Source of the DNA: Takashimella koratensis
Lineage: Eukaryota; Basidiomycota; Tremellomycetes; Trichosporonales; Tetragoniomycetaceae
NCBI GenBank assembly: GCA_003116875.1
Contig: BCKT01000020.1
Coordinates: 113,266-177,265 of the forward strand
Reading direction: 5' to 3'
DNA length: 64,000 nucleotides
The position numbers and the translations under genes were made by a program. Positions 32,565-43,206 of the stretch are shown here, piece after piece (position 1 is the first letter of the stretch; every line of letters starts with the position of its first letter). The notes under the pieces are model-generated. The model was not told where the DNA came from. It did not search any database and saw nothing but the letters and a program-made list of their open reading frames with translations.

Positions 32565-35500
32565 ATGCCCCCCGCCTCTCGCTTCGGCGCAACCAAGTTC
32601 CGCAACGCGGTTCCCTCCACTCCCGCCCGATCAGAATGGTACCGCGCCTCCCTTCCTTCCTCCGCCTCTTCAACTACCTCAGCGACCTCGACCTTTTCCT
32701 CGGGTATCAAAACCTCACGTACAAGCGTGTACACCCTGACGCCTGGCGGCGAGATGTCGGTCCGCCCGTATATTGATCACGAAGGCAGTGAGGGAGCGGG
32801 CGAGGGTGCTGTGTGGGCGGGAAAGTTCAGTGAAGTCGGTGACTGGGACGTGAGCAAGGTCGAGACGGCGGACGGAGAGCTCGTCGTCCTTGGTTCATCG
32901 ACACAGATAACCGTCTTATCTTCGTCTTTCGAAACCCCCGCCCCAATTATTGTGGAAACCATCACTACTCCCGGTCCTATCTCCAACCTCAACCTACACC
33001 CTAACACCTCGGGGTTGGTCTTCGCTTCCTCTCCCGCCCAATCAGCGGTGTACGATCTCTCTCACTCCTCCTCCCCTTCCATCATCCTTTCTGCTGAGAC
33101 CGGACCTGCCCCATCTCGCGGGCTATGGTCCGCCGCGTGGTCTCCTGATGGTCGAGTACTGGCGACATTCTCCCGTTCAGCCCAATGCAGCATCTACGAC
33201 GTCCGGGCCGCCTCTTCTCCGGTCCAATCTCGATCCCTATCCACCTCGATTCAATCCCTCAAACCCGCCCGCATCGCCCTCGTCTCCTCTACTACCTCTG
33301 GATCCGCCGATATCTTCCTCACCTCCTTCTCCAAAAGTCGAAACAGGGAATACTCCCTCTTATCCGCATCCAACAGTCTCGCTACAGTCTTTACAAACTC
33401 GGTAGATACCAACCCAGCGCCTCTAATTCCTGTCGTCGACGACGAGAGGTGGATCGTGTACGCTACAGCGAGGGGGGACATGACGCTCCGCCAAATCGAG
33501 TTGTCAGGTCCACAGGGGTTCCAAGAGATGGTGCATCCTCTGCCATTCGCCGTGAGCTCGGGGTCAATCGCTCTAGCACATCCGTGTAGCTTGCCAGTGA
33601 TGAAGGCACAGATCGCAGAGGTGTTGCTCCCCGTAGTGGACAAGGACGGCGACGCTGTCTTGCCCCTGGGTATCAATGTCCCCAGGCGACACTTGATCGA
33701 TTTCCACCAAGACCTTTACCCAGACGTCCCGAGCCCAGGTAGGTCATTTGCGTCGGCTCAAGACTTGTGAGAGAGAGAAGGAGAGTGCTGATAAGGCTCA
33801 ACACAGTGACTGCGCAGACGGCAGTGGAATGGCTCAAGGGCGAGAACAAGGTCCCCGCGTTACTATCGTTGGACCCGGCACGCAAGAGCACATGGGATGA
33901 GGAATTGAAGAAGCTGCCTAGCAGACCTCAGCCCTCGTCCACGGTCCAGAAAGAGCCCACCCCCGTACAGGCACCATCAGCGAGTCCTGCTGTTAACTCA
34001 CCACCAGTATCGACACCAGCGCCAATAGTCTCTGGCCCAGCTGCTACAGCACCTGCGCTTGCTGTTACCACACCCTCGGCATCCACTTCCCAACCGGCTC
34101 CGTCGACCACTACTTTACAAGCCCCGGAATCCGCATCGACAGAGTACAAGATGTCACTCATCAGCCCGTTCATCATTGAACAGCTGGAAGCGTATAGGAA
34201 GACCGGTGCAACTGCGCCTCTCATGATAGGCCTCCAGGGCCCTCAGGGATGCGGTGAGTGTCGCGCCATTCTGGACTACATTGCGACCAAACTGACTCGT
34301 CATGATTATAGGCAAGACGACGTTGTGTAATGGCTTGTTGGCGGATATGAAGGCTCGCGGGAAACGGGTCGCGGTGTTATCTCTGGACGGTGAGCTGCCC
34401 ATTGACATGAAACGCAGAGTAGCTTGATGAAACACAGGCAGCTGACATTGTGACATTGGTCAGATCTCTACCGAACAAATGCCGGTCTGAAAGAGCTTGC
34501 TGCCAAGCATCCAAACAACGGCTTGTTATCCGGTCGTGGTCCACCGGGGACACACGACGTCGATTTGGCAGTCTCGGTGCTTGACGCCGTTTCTCGACTC
34601 AACGAACCAGATGCGGCGCCCGTGGCTTTGCCGATCTTCGACAAGAGCCTTTGCGGGGGCGAAGGTGATCGCAGTACCGAGACTATCTCGATCGAGGGCC
34701 CTCTCGACGTCTTCGTCCTCGAAGGCTGGTCATTCGGTTTCTCCCCTCTTTCCCCCTCCGACCTCCAAGGGCGTTACGCTTCGCCTCCACCTCCCACTCC
34801 CTCGGCTCCTCACATTTACTTCACCCGACACAGCCTCGACGCCCTCACTGAGCTCAACGACTATCTCGCCACATTCGCACAGGCGGTGTACGGCCGGTTC
34901 CGCGCGATCGTTCAGGTCCAGCCAGAGACGTACGAGCACGTCTTCAAGTGGAGACTCGAGCAGGAACACGCGATGAAAAAGGCAAATGGAGGGAAGGGGA
35001 TGAACGACGATCAGGTGAAAGCGTTCGTGGAGAGGTACATGCCAGGATATGAGTTGTGGGCGGAAGGAGTAGGGAAAAAGGACGCGCCCTGGAGTGGGAA
35101 GGTGTTGAGGTTGTTTTACGGGGCACACAGGGAGGTCGTCAAGGTTGAGAAGGGTGACGAGGGAGGAGCTAGGGTTGAAAAAGGGGCTGGGGCTCAGCCT
35201 CCAGCTGCAGTATCTGCTGCGCCGAAGAGCACGCAATTGACTCAGCCGACGCCTACCGCTGCCCCGGTGCAGGAGTCACCCGCACCCGCTTCTGCTCCCG
35301 CTGTCTCTGTACCCGCCGCTGTGCCCGCTCCCCAGGGCCCTCGTTTCAACCCCACTTGGTCACGTAAATACCTCGCTGGCAAATCCCCTCTTATTCCAAC
35401 ATACGATCAAGTCCCACCCATTTCCACGCTGCATCAAGATTCTGTCATCTTTAAGACTACACGCAAATACGCTTTCTTCCCTATCTCCGGGACGGGCGGG

Positions 35501-36996
35501 CGATTGGGTGTGCACCCACTTGCGAGGAAAGGAAGGATGCCGACCGGTGGAGTCGGGTATTTATCGGCCGGAGTGGAGATGGTCGATTTTGATGTGGAGA
35601 AGTGGAAAGAGGGAGGAAGAGTTGCGGTGGCTGGTGAAGATGGGCTAGTTAGGGTTTGGAAGGTGGTGAACGATATTGAGGGCGCAGGACCAGAGCCGGA
35701 TGTCGTTTTGAAAGGTGAGTAATGGTTGAAAGAGAAAAGAGGAAGCCAAGGGTTAGAGGAAAGTACTGATAAATTCAACAGGTGACAAGGTCGACAAGAT
35801 TACTCAGGTCACGTTCCACCCTACGGTAAAGGACTTGTTAGTGATCGCGAGCAACGATGCGGGCAAGGCGGCGCTACGGTTCTTCGACCTCAGCGAGGGG
35901 CAGAACCGTGAAACCAAAGTTGTGGAGCTTGACTTGCCTGGGGTGAGTTGATACTCCTCAAGCTGCTTCGACCCTTCGGAGCACTAAAGCAGGCTGCGTA
36001 ACGTGTCTAAGATATTGTAACTAACCTCCTCGTCCAGGTGTTCAACTTTGCGTTCTCGCCCGACGGTTCCCGGGTCGCGATAGCCACGAAGAACAGTCAA
36101 CTCGTTGTTCTTGATCCTCGTGACCCATCCACGCTCATCACTGGGCCAGCGCACGACTCGCCGCGCTCTTTCCAACTCACATGGATCGATGACCTCCACC
36201 TCCTCTCCATCGGTTTCGCTCGGGGTTCGCAGCGCAAGATCAACCTCTACCGTATCGACTCTTCTTCTAAATCCATCAGCACCATTTCTTCCCTTACCAT
36301 CGACGTATCCCCATCCGTCCTCTTCCCGGTCTTTGACGCCGATACGTCTATCCTCTTCGTCTGGGGCAAGGGCGAACGAGTGATCAATGCCTTTGAAGTA
36401 CACCCGACCGACAGGACAGAACCTATCGCGAGGCTACCCAGCTTCGTACCGGCTTCAGGCACCCCGCAGCTAGGTGTCGCATTCTCGCCCAAGGCCACGG
36501 TAGACGTGAAAAAGGTCGAAGTCGCAAAGGCCCTCAGGCTGTCGGCGAAATCAATCGAGGAGGTATCGTTTACTATCCCGAGGAATAAACCAGAATTCTT
36601 CCAGGATGATATTTACCCCCCGACGGCGAATGTGGAGGTACCTGCGATGGAAGTAGCGTCGTGGTTGAAGGCTGAGAACGCCATGGTACAGGTGGTTAAT
36701 CTCAGACCAGATGGAATGGCCCTGTGTGAGTGAGACTTGTTTATCATACTGGTAGATTGGGAGAGTGGAAAGCTTTGTGATGTGGCTGACGACATTTGGA
36801 TAATTCAGTGTCGACTGCGCCTAAGCCGACTGTCGTGAAACCGAAATTCGTACCGGCTCAAGACGTCATGTCGGAGCAAGAGAAGAAGAAACAAGAGATG
36901 GACGCTCTCTTCGCCAGGGCTAAAGCTGGGGATAGTAGTGATGAGGATGACGAGCCGCCACGTTCCGGGTTGGCCCCGCCCGATGACGATTGGTAA
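32565..36996 (+). CDS. Coronin-7-type double coronin with inserted P-loop (glycerate-kinase-like) kinase
   Basis: About 1,330 residues from ATG 32565 (MPPASRFGATKFRN). Residues 1-391 form a first coronin propeller (LWSAAWSPDGRVLATFSRSA, QCSIYDVRA), closed by HLIDFHQDLYPDVPSPV and AVEWLKGENKVPALLSL, as in coronins. A P-loop kinase domain starts near residue 530: MSLISPFIIEQLEAYRKTGA, Walker A GPQGCGKT, VLSLDDLYRT, GRGPPGTHDVDL, LDVFVLEGWSFGF. This resembles yeast Tda10 and plant D-glycerate 3-kinase. A second coronin start follows (RFNPTWSRKYLAGKSPLIPT), then WD repeats, a second closing block (FFQDDIYPPTANVEVPAMEV) and the tail MSEQEKKKQEMDALFARAKA ending PPDDDW. The acidic tail with Trp resembles the Arp2/3-binding acidic motif of coronin 7. 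Exon 33807-34253 joins coronin 1 to the kinase and exon 34464-35714 joins the kinase to coronin 2, so this is one gene. Confidence 0.82.
34151..35110 (+). other. Inserted kinase domain within the coronin fusion gene
   Basis: This segment codes the Tda10/D-glycerate-3-kinase-like domain, from MSLISPFIIEQLEAYRKTGA to about APWSGKVLRLFYG. Two introns lie inside: one in the Walker A motif (34254-34311, after GCG and before KTT) and one in LSLDD (34390-34463). The Lys and Thr of the P-loop are retained, so nucleotide binding is plausible. An ATG at its start could serve as an internal start, but no promoter is evident. Confidence 0.7.
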
Positions 36997-37262
36997 CGTG
37001 GGCGACGACAAGTAGTTGAATGGAGTGGGATACCGAGAAGGGTAGAGGGTAGTTTGAAGTCTGATTTAGTCAATATAGCAATGTCTTGCATCGCTTTGCA
37101 GTTATCTGAAATGCATGGTCAGGTAGTACCTGAGATATGAGTTACAGTGGGGGTACAAGCAGGTGATGTGAGAGACCGAAAGGAGCCGAGGAGCGAGAAC
37201 GAGAGTGAGGTGACGCCCCTCGCAAGTCGTTTGGGGGGAGAAGTGGGTTCTGATTGCAGCGC

Positions 37263-38211
37263 TTAGGACAAATCCATCGACTCGTCCGCGGGGCCAATAC
37301 CTCGTTGTCTGAGTGTCTCCTCGACGATTTTGTGCACATCGACGTCCTCTTCACGGTCATACTGGTCGTTCCTGCGATCAAGTCAGCATGGTTTTCATGA
37401 GACAAGTGCGGGGACATGATTCAACGACAAAGGGCATATCGCCTCTTTGATGAGAGGAACGGGGATTGGAGAGGGAGAGCAGAAGGAGGAGGTGGGCTTA
37501 CTTCAAACTGCTGCCGTAAGCCGAGTCGACGGTGTTGAGCAGGTCGCGCAGGTTCTTCAACGCCCGGCGGAGACAATCAACGGCGTTGAGGTTATCTGAA
37601 CAGGGTCATTAGCGTAATGGACTCCCGGCAGTCCACGACGAGTTCAGGATCAGGCCTTGACTCACCGTACATCTGTATCCGGAGGTGGATCTTGGGCTCG
37701 GAAGGGTGTGGCGCGCTGTATCCGCAGTACTCAACATCAGGGCTGAATCAGGTAGAGTAACGCCAGAATCGTCAGCATTCTCATTTCACTCAAGGGTTTT
37801 CTGTACAATCCAATCTTGATTCCTCCTAGATGTCGGCCAGACTCACTCTTTCATGATCATCCATCGCAAAGCGTTCCCAAGCGTGTGGTCTTCCTCCCAC
37901 AAGGAAAACGTACACGCGGAAAAGTCTGGCTCGTGTCCGGGCAGCTACAAACACAGGCATAACACACAACCAGTCAGCTGCTATCCATCAAGCTGTAAAG
38001 TTGCAGAGGAGAGGAGACGAGTTTTTAGGAGAAAGAGGAGTAACAGAGGGAGACGGAAGACAAAGACTCAACGCACCACGGTGATCTTGTCGTGCGTGGC
38101 TCCGGCGTTGACAGAGAGCTGCAGCTGACCGGCGTTATCGAGTCTCGCGTGGGATCGCTGTGCCTTCTCCTGCTCCTTTCTGCGGTCGTCTTCGTTTTGC
38201 TCTGATGCCAT
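37263..38211 (-). CDS. RPC19: RNA polymerase I and III subunit AC19
   Basis: The small alpha-like subunit shared by Pol I and Pol III, pairing with AC40 in the assembly platform in the nucleus. The start is ATG 38211 (MASEQNEDDRRKEQEKAQRS). The conserved core is FSLWEEDHTLGNALRWMIMK, then SPDVEYCGYSAPHPSEPKIH and LRIQMY; HTLGNxLRxM and the CGYSxPHPSE block are diagnostic. The end has ALKNLRDLLNTVDSAYG and an extra tail, REEDVDVHKIVEETLRQRG, before the TAA at 37263. Four introns of 50-110 nt are present, with CTGAC or CTCAC near the acceptors. It is convergent with the coronin fusion gene; 266 bp lie between the stops. Confidence 0.92.
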
Positions 38212-38443
38212 GGTACTGGTTGTCGTCGTCCCGGTGATGTTGACAATGATGATCCAGAGTGCACACTTTTATTCCAAATGTAAAATCTGACGCAGGGAGG
38301 GCATTAATTACTTCCTCCTCCCATTTAAGATTCAGCGGTGTCACGTGACGATTGCTCGGTTGAAACAATAAACGACCCAGTTCCGTTTGCTCTTTTGCTC
38401 TTTTGTTCTTTTCCCTCTACCCTCTACTGTACTCTCTACAGTA

Positions 38444-38520
38444 CCCTCTACCCTCTACCCTCTACCCTCTACCCTCTACCCTCTACCCTCTACCCTCTAC
38501 CCTCTACCCTCTACCCTCTA
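38444..38520. repeat. (CCCTCTA)11 minisatellite
   Basis: Eleven perfect copies of a 7-bp unit (77 nt), with degenerate copies upstream from 38410. It is not the fungal telomere unit TTAGGG/CCCTAA. Confidence 0.95.
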
Positions 38521-39459
38521 CCCTTCCGCCGTGTCCCACATCCTCCCAGCCGTTCTCAGCCCAACGTGCCTGTTTTTGTCCCGGCGAATGCTTGGAACAA
38601 GTTAGATCTGAAGCGTCCTCTCACCCGGCATTCCCTTATGCCCTTTTGAACCCACACGATCCCAAAACAAACAATAGGCATCGATCATGACATACCGATC
38701 CTCAAAGAACAATAGAGCACTTTGCTTCGTTCGACTCAGCTGAACAGGGTCTGGTTAAATCCAGTCGTAGAAGAGAGACCACCGGCACCCAAGCTTGTTC
38801 AGGTTCACCCACGTCGCCCCTTGTTCGACCATGCCCACACGAAATCAGGCACAACATACACTCAAGCTCACTGGGCGCGCAGGGGGTGAGACGAACTGCA
38901 ACGTTTGTCCTGCCCCACACTAAGATCGAGCCAAGGAACAATGACGTCTCACTTTTAGCTCCATGGAAGCGTCAGGGAGTTGCGAACGCCGCCGTCGAGG
39001 GCTTGTTTGTTCTGTTACCTGTGTCCTTTGGGTCATTGATCCATTGATCCTTGCTCGCCGCAGCTATTGTCCCCGTGAACTGACTTGATGCAGCAAGTCC
39101 GAAAAAGACTTTCACCTTGTCCGACCAGCAATGTATCGTCCGACCCACGGAGAGGAGAATGAGAATAGACCGCAAGAACAATGAAGAAACAAGGTTAGCG
39201 GTGTTCTCCAGAGCTCACCTCGCCTTCCACGCTTTGGCTCCTCACCCCTTTAGCCGCCTTCCTCCACCTCCACTTCCACTCCCATGTGCTCACTCACGGC
39301 TCTCGGTCGAACCCCTGACTAGCTCGGTGGGAATCTATTATAAACCCGCCAGCGCCGCGGTAAACTTTTTGTCCTCTTCGTGGCTGCTCACTTTGTTGAC
39401 CTATTCACTCTATTGTGTATACTGTAACGTCGCCACAGTCGCTTTTCATTGTTCATTGT

Positions 39460-39481
39460 CCCCCCCCCCCCCCCCCCCCCC
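39460..39481. repeat. 22-nt cytosine homopolymer
   Basis: An uninterrupted run of C; the true length is likely to be error-prone. Confidence 0.9.
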
Positions 39482-39914
39482 ACCCGTCACCACTGAGTGA
39501 ACTCCCTCCCACCTCTCCTCCGCCTCTGCTACTTCACCCTCACATCACCTACACCCATTGTCAACACCCAGTCCCGATTGTCTCATCACCGCAGATCCAG
39601 GCCGTGCGACAGCGTGGACCCTTGGCAAACAACAACTCCACCGCGCCGTCGAGCAGGAACAACGCAAACGCCAGCGGTGCCAACAAAAGGCCAGTCGGTC
39701 ACTGAAACGTAACGAAACGTCTTGTCTTTTGCTTTCTTTCCTTGTTCTTTTGCTTTTTGCCACCCTCACCCCTCACCCACTCGGCACCCGGGGCTCGACC
39801 CCTCCTCTCACATGACCACTTTGTTATTGTCATTTCTGTCACCTGTGTATCCCCACTAGCGCATATAACATCTACCTCGCCGCTACCTTCTCCCCCCTCT
39901 CCTTCCTCTTCACT

Positions 39915-40810
39915 ATGCCCCCGCCCCAGTTTGTCGTCCCGAGGACGCCCACACTCTCTACGCCCAGCGCCGACTGGGGCCAATCCTCGCCCGCATCTAC
40001 GTCGTCACTTACGCCTACCGCCTCGGTACCTATGCGCCCGTCGCCCCGTGGCACTCGCGTGCCCTTGTATCCTAAAGCTAGAAGCACCGATACCCAATCG
40101 GTCCCTTTAATACTGAGAGTGAGTGAGGACCTTGGATACGGCTATGGCTTGGTGTACAGTCCTAACCCGAAACAGACGCCGAGTACACCCCAGTCGGCAT
40201 CACTCCTTTCACCGCCCCCACCGCCGACACGCGAACGAACGGGTATGAGCCCCGCATTCACGCGGATGAATTTAGGGACTAGGGTAAGTGACCTGACCTA
40301 AGCTTGTACCTTATCTCCCTACCGAGCGTCAGCTGAGTGAACTTCAGAGTCTCAGCCCACCAGAGGATCCGGCTGTTCAGAGCCGGTTCAGCCCACCGTA
40401 AGCGCACCCCTCATCACCAGGATTTCATCATCCACTGACCACCACCCAGTGCCTCGCGTACAACACCTTCACATCGACGAGCCCACTCGCTACCCACCAT
40501 CGCCCCTTCTTACGGCTACATGATCTACCCTCCCCACGCGCGCCCTGTTAAACTCGTCACCCCTACCCATCACGCGCGCTCCAAGGGCTCGGCCCGACTC
40601 GTACTTGTTCCCCGCTCGATTGCTGCACACCTCGCTCGCGGCGGGTCTGTCTCTATTCGAACAGTCGACGGATCGAAGCGCTGGAAAGCCAGCATGTCGC
40701 CGACCTTGCCCAACGAAGGACCGTTGAACCAGGCCCCGATACCCCTGCACGTGGCCAGCCCAATGACCCCGGGACTCAAGAGCTCTGCTGTCATCAAGCC
40801 TGCGCACTAA
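39915..40810 (+). CDS. Pro/Ser-rich protein Q, unknown
   Basis: Three exons, about 260 residues, from ATG 39915 (MPPPQFVVPRTPTLSTPSAD). Introns are GTAAGT...TTCAG after MNLGTR and GTAAGC...CCCAG after SRFSPP. The sequence is rich in Pro, Ser and Thr with many SP/TP sites, plus RRAHSLP, which resembles a basophilic-kinase or 14-3-3 site. A better-conserved-looking part is C-terminal: SYGYMIYPPHARPVKLVTPT, SARLVLVPRSIAAHLARGGS, VSIRTVDGSKRWKASMSPTL. No family was recognised. Confidence 0.55.
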
Positions 40811-41047
40811 GTGCGGTCTGCTGCGACTAGGAGCCTGGGTCAGTGGTGTTGGCGTAAGAAGTGCAGCAAAGGGGAAAGAGGAAGATAGGGTCATGTCCAG
40901 ACATGTCAGATGTCAGTGCAGATGCAGAGCAAGGAGGTCTGGTACCTGATAAACACTCGTAATGACATGATGATGATGGTAACAATGGTGCAAAGCCTGA
41001 GAAGGAGGATACTACATGGTCCGTCTGTTGAGCGATCAGCCACCGCC

Positions 41048-42831
41048 TTATCGCTTGATAGGGCCACGAGTCTTGGGCTTGGGGAATTCGACGGGAGCCT
41101 TGAGCACGGCCCGTTTCCGATCTGCCGCGTCTGCCGCCGACGTTCCCAGCGCTGCTCGCTCCGCTGCCGTCATCGCCTCCAACTTGCACCCTAGCTGCTT
41201 GAAATAGTCCCCAATTCTTCAAAGTCAGCTCATGAACGCTCCATTGTGACTTACTTCTGCGGTTTCGTGCCGAGGTCCTTGGCAACCCTGCCCACATCGG
41301 TGCTCCAGCCATCAACGGCAAGGTAACAAACACAGATCCAGATAGTAATCTTGGTCTTCATACTCTCAGTCACAGTGTAGTGCTTGTTCCCGCTGGCCTC
41401 GGCGAAACGGGCGAGGATACCGTCGAGAACAGGTTTGGGGATCCCAGGCAACTTGGCCTCGATCTCGGGAACTTTCATTTTCGAAAGTCGAGGTGCAAGC
41501 TCCAGGAACCCATGGAGGCACGAGATGTAATACAGCAATCGCCTGTATGTGTCAGCTTGAAGAGTTATGGGAGAGGGAGGAGCAACTCACAAAGACTGCT
41601 TGCGACTCGATGACGGCCCAGAAATGGCTGCCCGCATCTTGTCTTCGACCAACCGTGAGCGACGGTAAGGAAGCACAGCCATACGTCCGCGGTCGTCCCG
41701 CGCCGCAGTAATCTCCTTCAGGTCGATCGCCTGATACTCTGCGTCCGGAACAAGTGCGCTCCGCGGGAACACTTCGTTCACTTCTTGCGTCGTCATGTTT
41801 GGCACAGGAATGAGCTCGGATGGGGCGATAGGGCCTAAGCAAAGGGTAAGCATTAGTCGGCCTGCCTCATCTGTTGAAACACTAGAACTCACCCGTCTTT
41901 TCCTCTCTCGTTCCAATACTCGTAGACAGATGGTCCTTGACACTCTCCATAGCCCGCACATCAACCTTCTCCCTCGCCTCGGCCAAGATCTGTTTCTTCG
42001 CTTTACGAGTCCCAAACGCCTCGCCCAGGTCATTTCGGCGCGCACGCCACTCAGCTCGCTGCTGCGCGATGATATCGTCCGATGGCTCGGCATTTCGCAT
42101 GCGCTTGGCAACGTGTGTGATGAGGTACAGAGGAGAGGAAGGGTGGACATGCAACCGCTTCGTCGAGGGGTCGTACAGTGCCGGGATGTACCTGGAAGTG
42201 TGAGCACACCGACCACGCCTAACGGCCTTAACCCATTTCACGGCCACCCCTCCGCCTTCCAGCCTCACCCTGCCGGCTGTATCCTCACACCTTCCCCCCG
42301 TCGTGCCCACCTACAACCCCACCTACCCCAACGCCTCTACCTTTCACCACCACCACCATCTCACCAGCGCACCAGCTCCATCCGGTCACCGCTTCGTCGA
42401 GAAGGAAGGAGAAGACTCACTGGCAGTCACTGCCTTCCCCGCGGTTCTGGAGTAGTTGGAAATCGCGATTTGTGGAAAAGTACTCGACGTCCTCGGTCTC
42501 CCCAGCGAGCACGGTGCACTGGTCAACCAAAGGGACACCTTCGTCGCCTTGACTTCTCGAGTACAGTGTGAACGGTGTCTTCTTTGCCGGCTTCACCGAG
42601 GGGAAATTGACTGAATGAGTCAAAATCAGCTCGGATTCATGGGACAGGTTGCAGAAGCTGCTCACCAAAGACTGGTCCGGCATTGTTTGACGACGACCCA
42701 ACCTCAACGGTCACGGCACCGGCGGATTTCGAAACGGGTGATGAGGGTGCGGCTGGTGCTGACGCGTGACTAGAGGAAGGGAGCGACTTGCGCTTTTTAG
42801 ACTTGGCCGCCTTGTCGTTAGCCGCGGACAT
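41048..42831 (-). CDS. RPA49: RNA polymerase I subunit A49
   Basis: A Pol I-specific subunit, dimerising with A34.5 and acting like TFIIF and TFIIE in initiation and elongation in the nucleolus. It starts at ATG 42831 (MSAANDKAAKSKKRKSLPSS) with a basic N-terminus. The dimerisation part gives VKPAKKTPFTLYSRSQ, ETEDVEYFSTNRDF, then YIPALYDPSTKRLHVHPSSP and VKDHLSTSIGTREEKTG. The tandem winged-helix region includes EVFPRSALVPDAEYQAIDLK, LLYYISCLHGFLELAPRLSK, IPKPVLDGILARFAEA and IWICVCYLAVDGWSTDVGRV. The last exon gives YFKQLGCKLEAMTAAERAAL and a basic end before the TAA at 41048. Five introns. It is divergent from GEN1. Confidence 0.9.
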
Positions 42832-43206
42832 GGTGAGGCGATAGGGAGAGTCGATTACGGTGAGGCAGATGAGGGAGCTTTGTTGAGGTGGTTGGTGGAT
42901 GTGCGGGTGGATGGTTCAAGTGGAGGACAAGAATCGTCAATTTTTTCACAATCTCCAGGTGCAGCACAAGTCACGTGCACCAGAATGCCACGTTTATGCC
43001 ACGTGCTAATCGGATTGGTCAACCGGTTGAAAAACAACAACAAATCCTTCGACCTGAACATTGTCAACAACCTAGCAAGCACCGTGGAGAGCAAGAACAG
43101 AACACTGGCAGCAAGCAGATACGACCTTATATCAATGTCCCAATAGCATCGTATCACACAGCAAAGCATCCTCGCCCGACCCCCTTGTCATTCTTGTCAT
43201 CGCGCG
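42832..43206. promoter_or_regulatory. Divergent RPA49/GEN1 promoter
   Basis: 375 bp between opposed start codons of a Pol I subunit gene and a resolvase gene. No TATA or repeated motif stood out. Confidence 0.45.

Larger units (their letters stand above)
38212..39914. other. 1.7-kb intergenic region between RPC19 and gene Q
   Basis: Divergent upstream DNA holding the CCCTCTA array (38444-38520), a 22-nt C run (39460-39481) and a TATA-like ATTATAAA near 39338. Short open frames on both strands lack any recognisable content. Confidence 0.5.

Noticed and set aside
38444..38520. CCCTCTA array as an internal telomere
   Set aside because: The unit differs from TTAGGG/CCCTAA and housekeeping genes lie on both sides.
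38702..39181. Two minus-strand frames both starting with MFL-x-SIL
   Set aside because: Similarity is confined to a few residues and neither continues into a recognisable protein.
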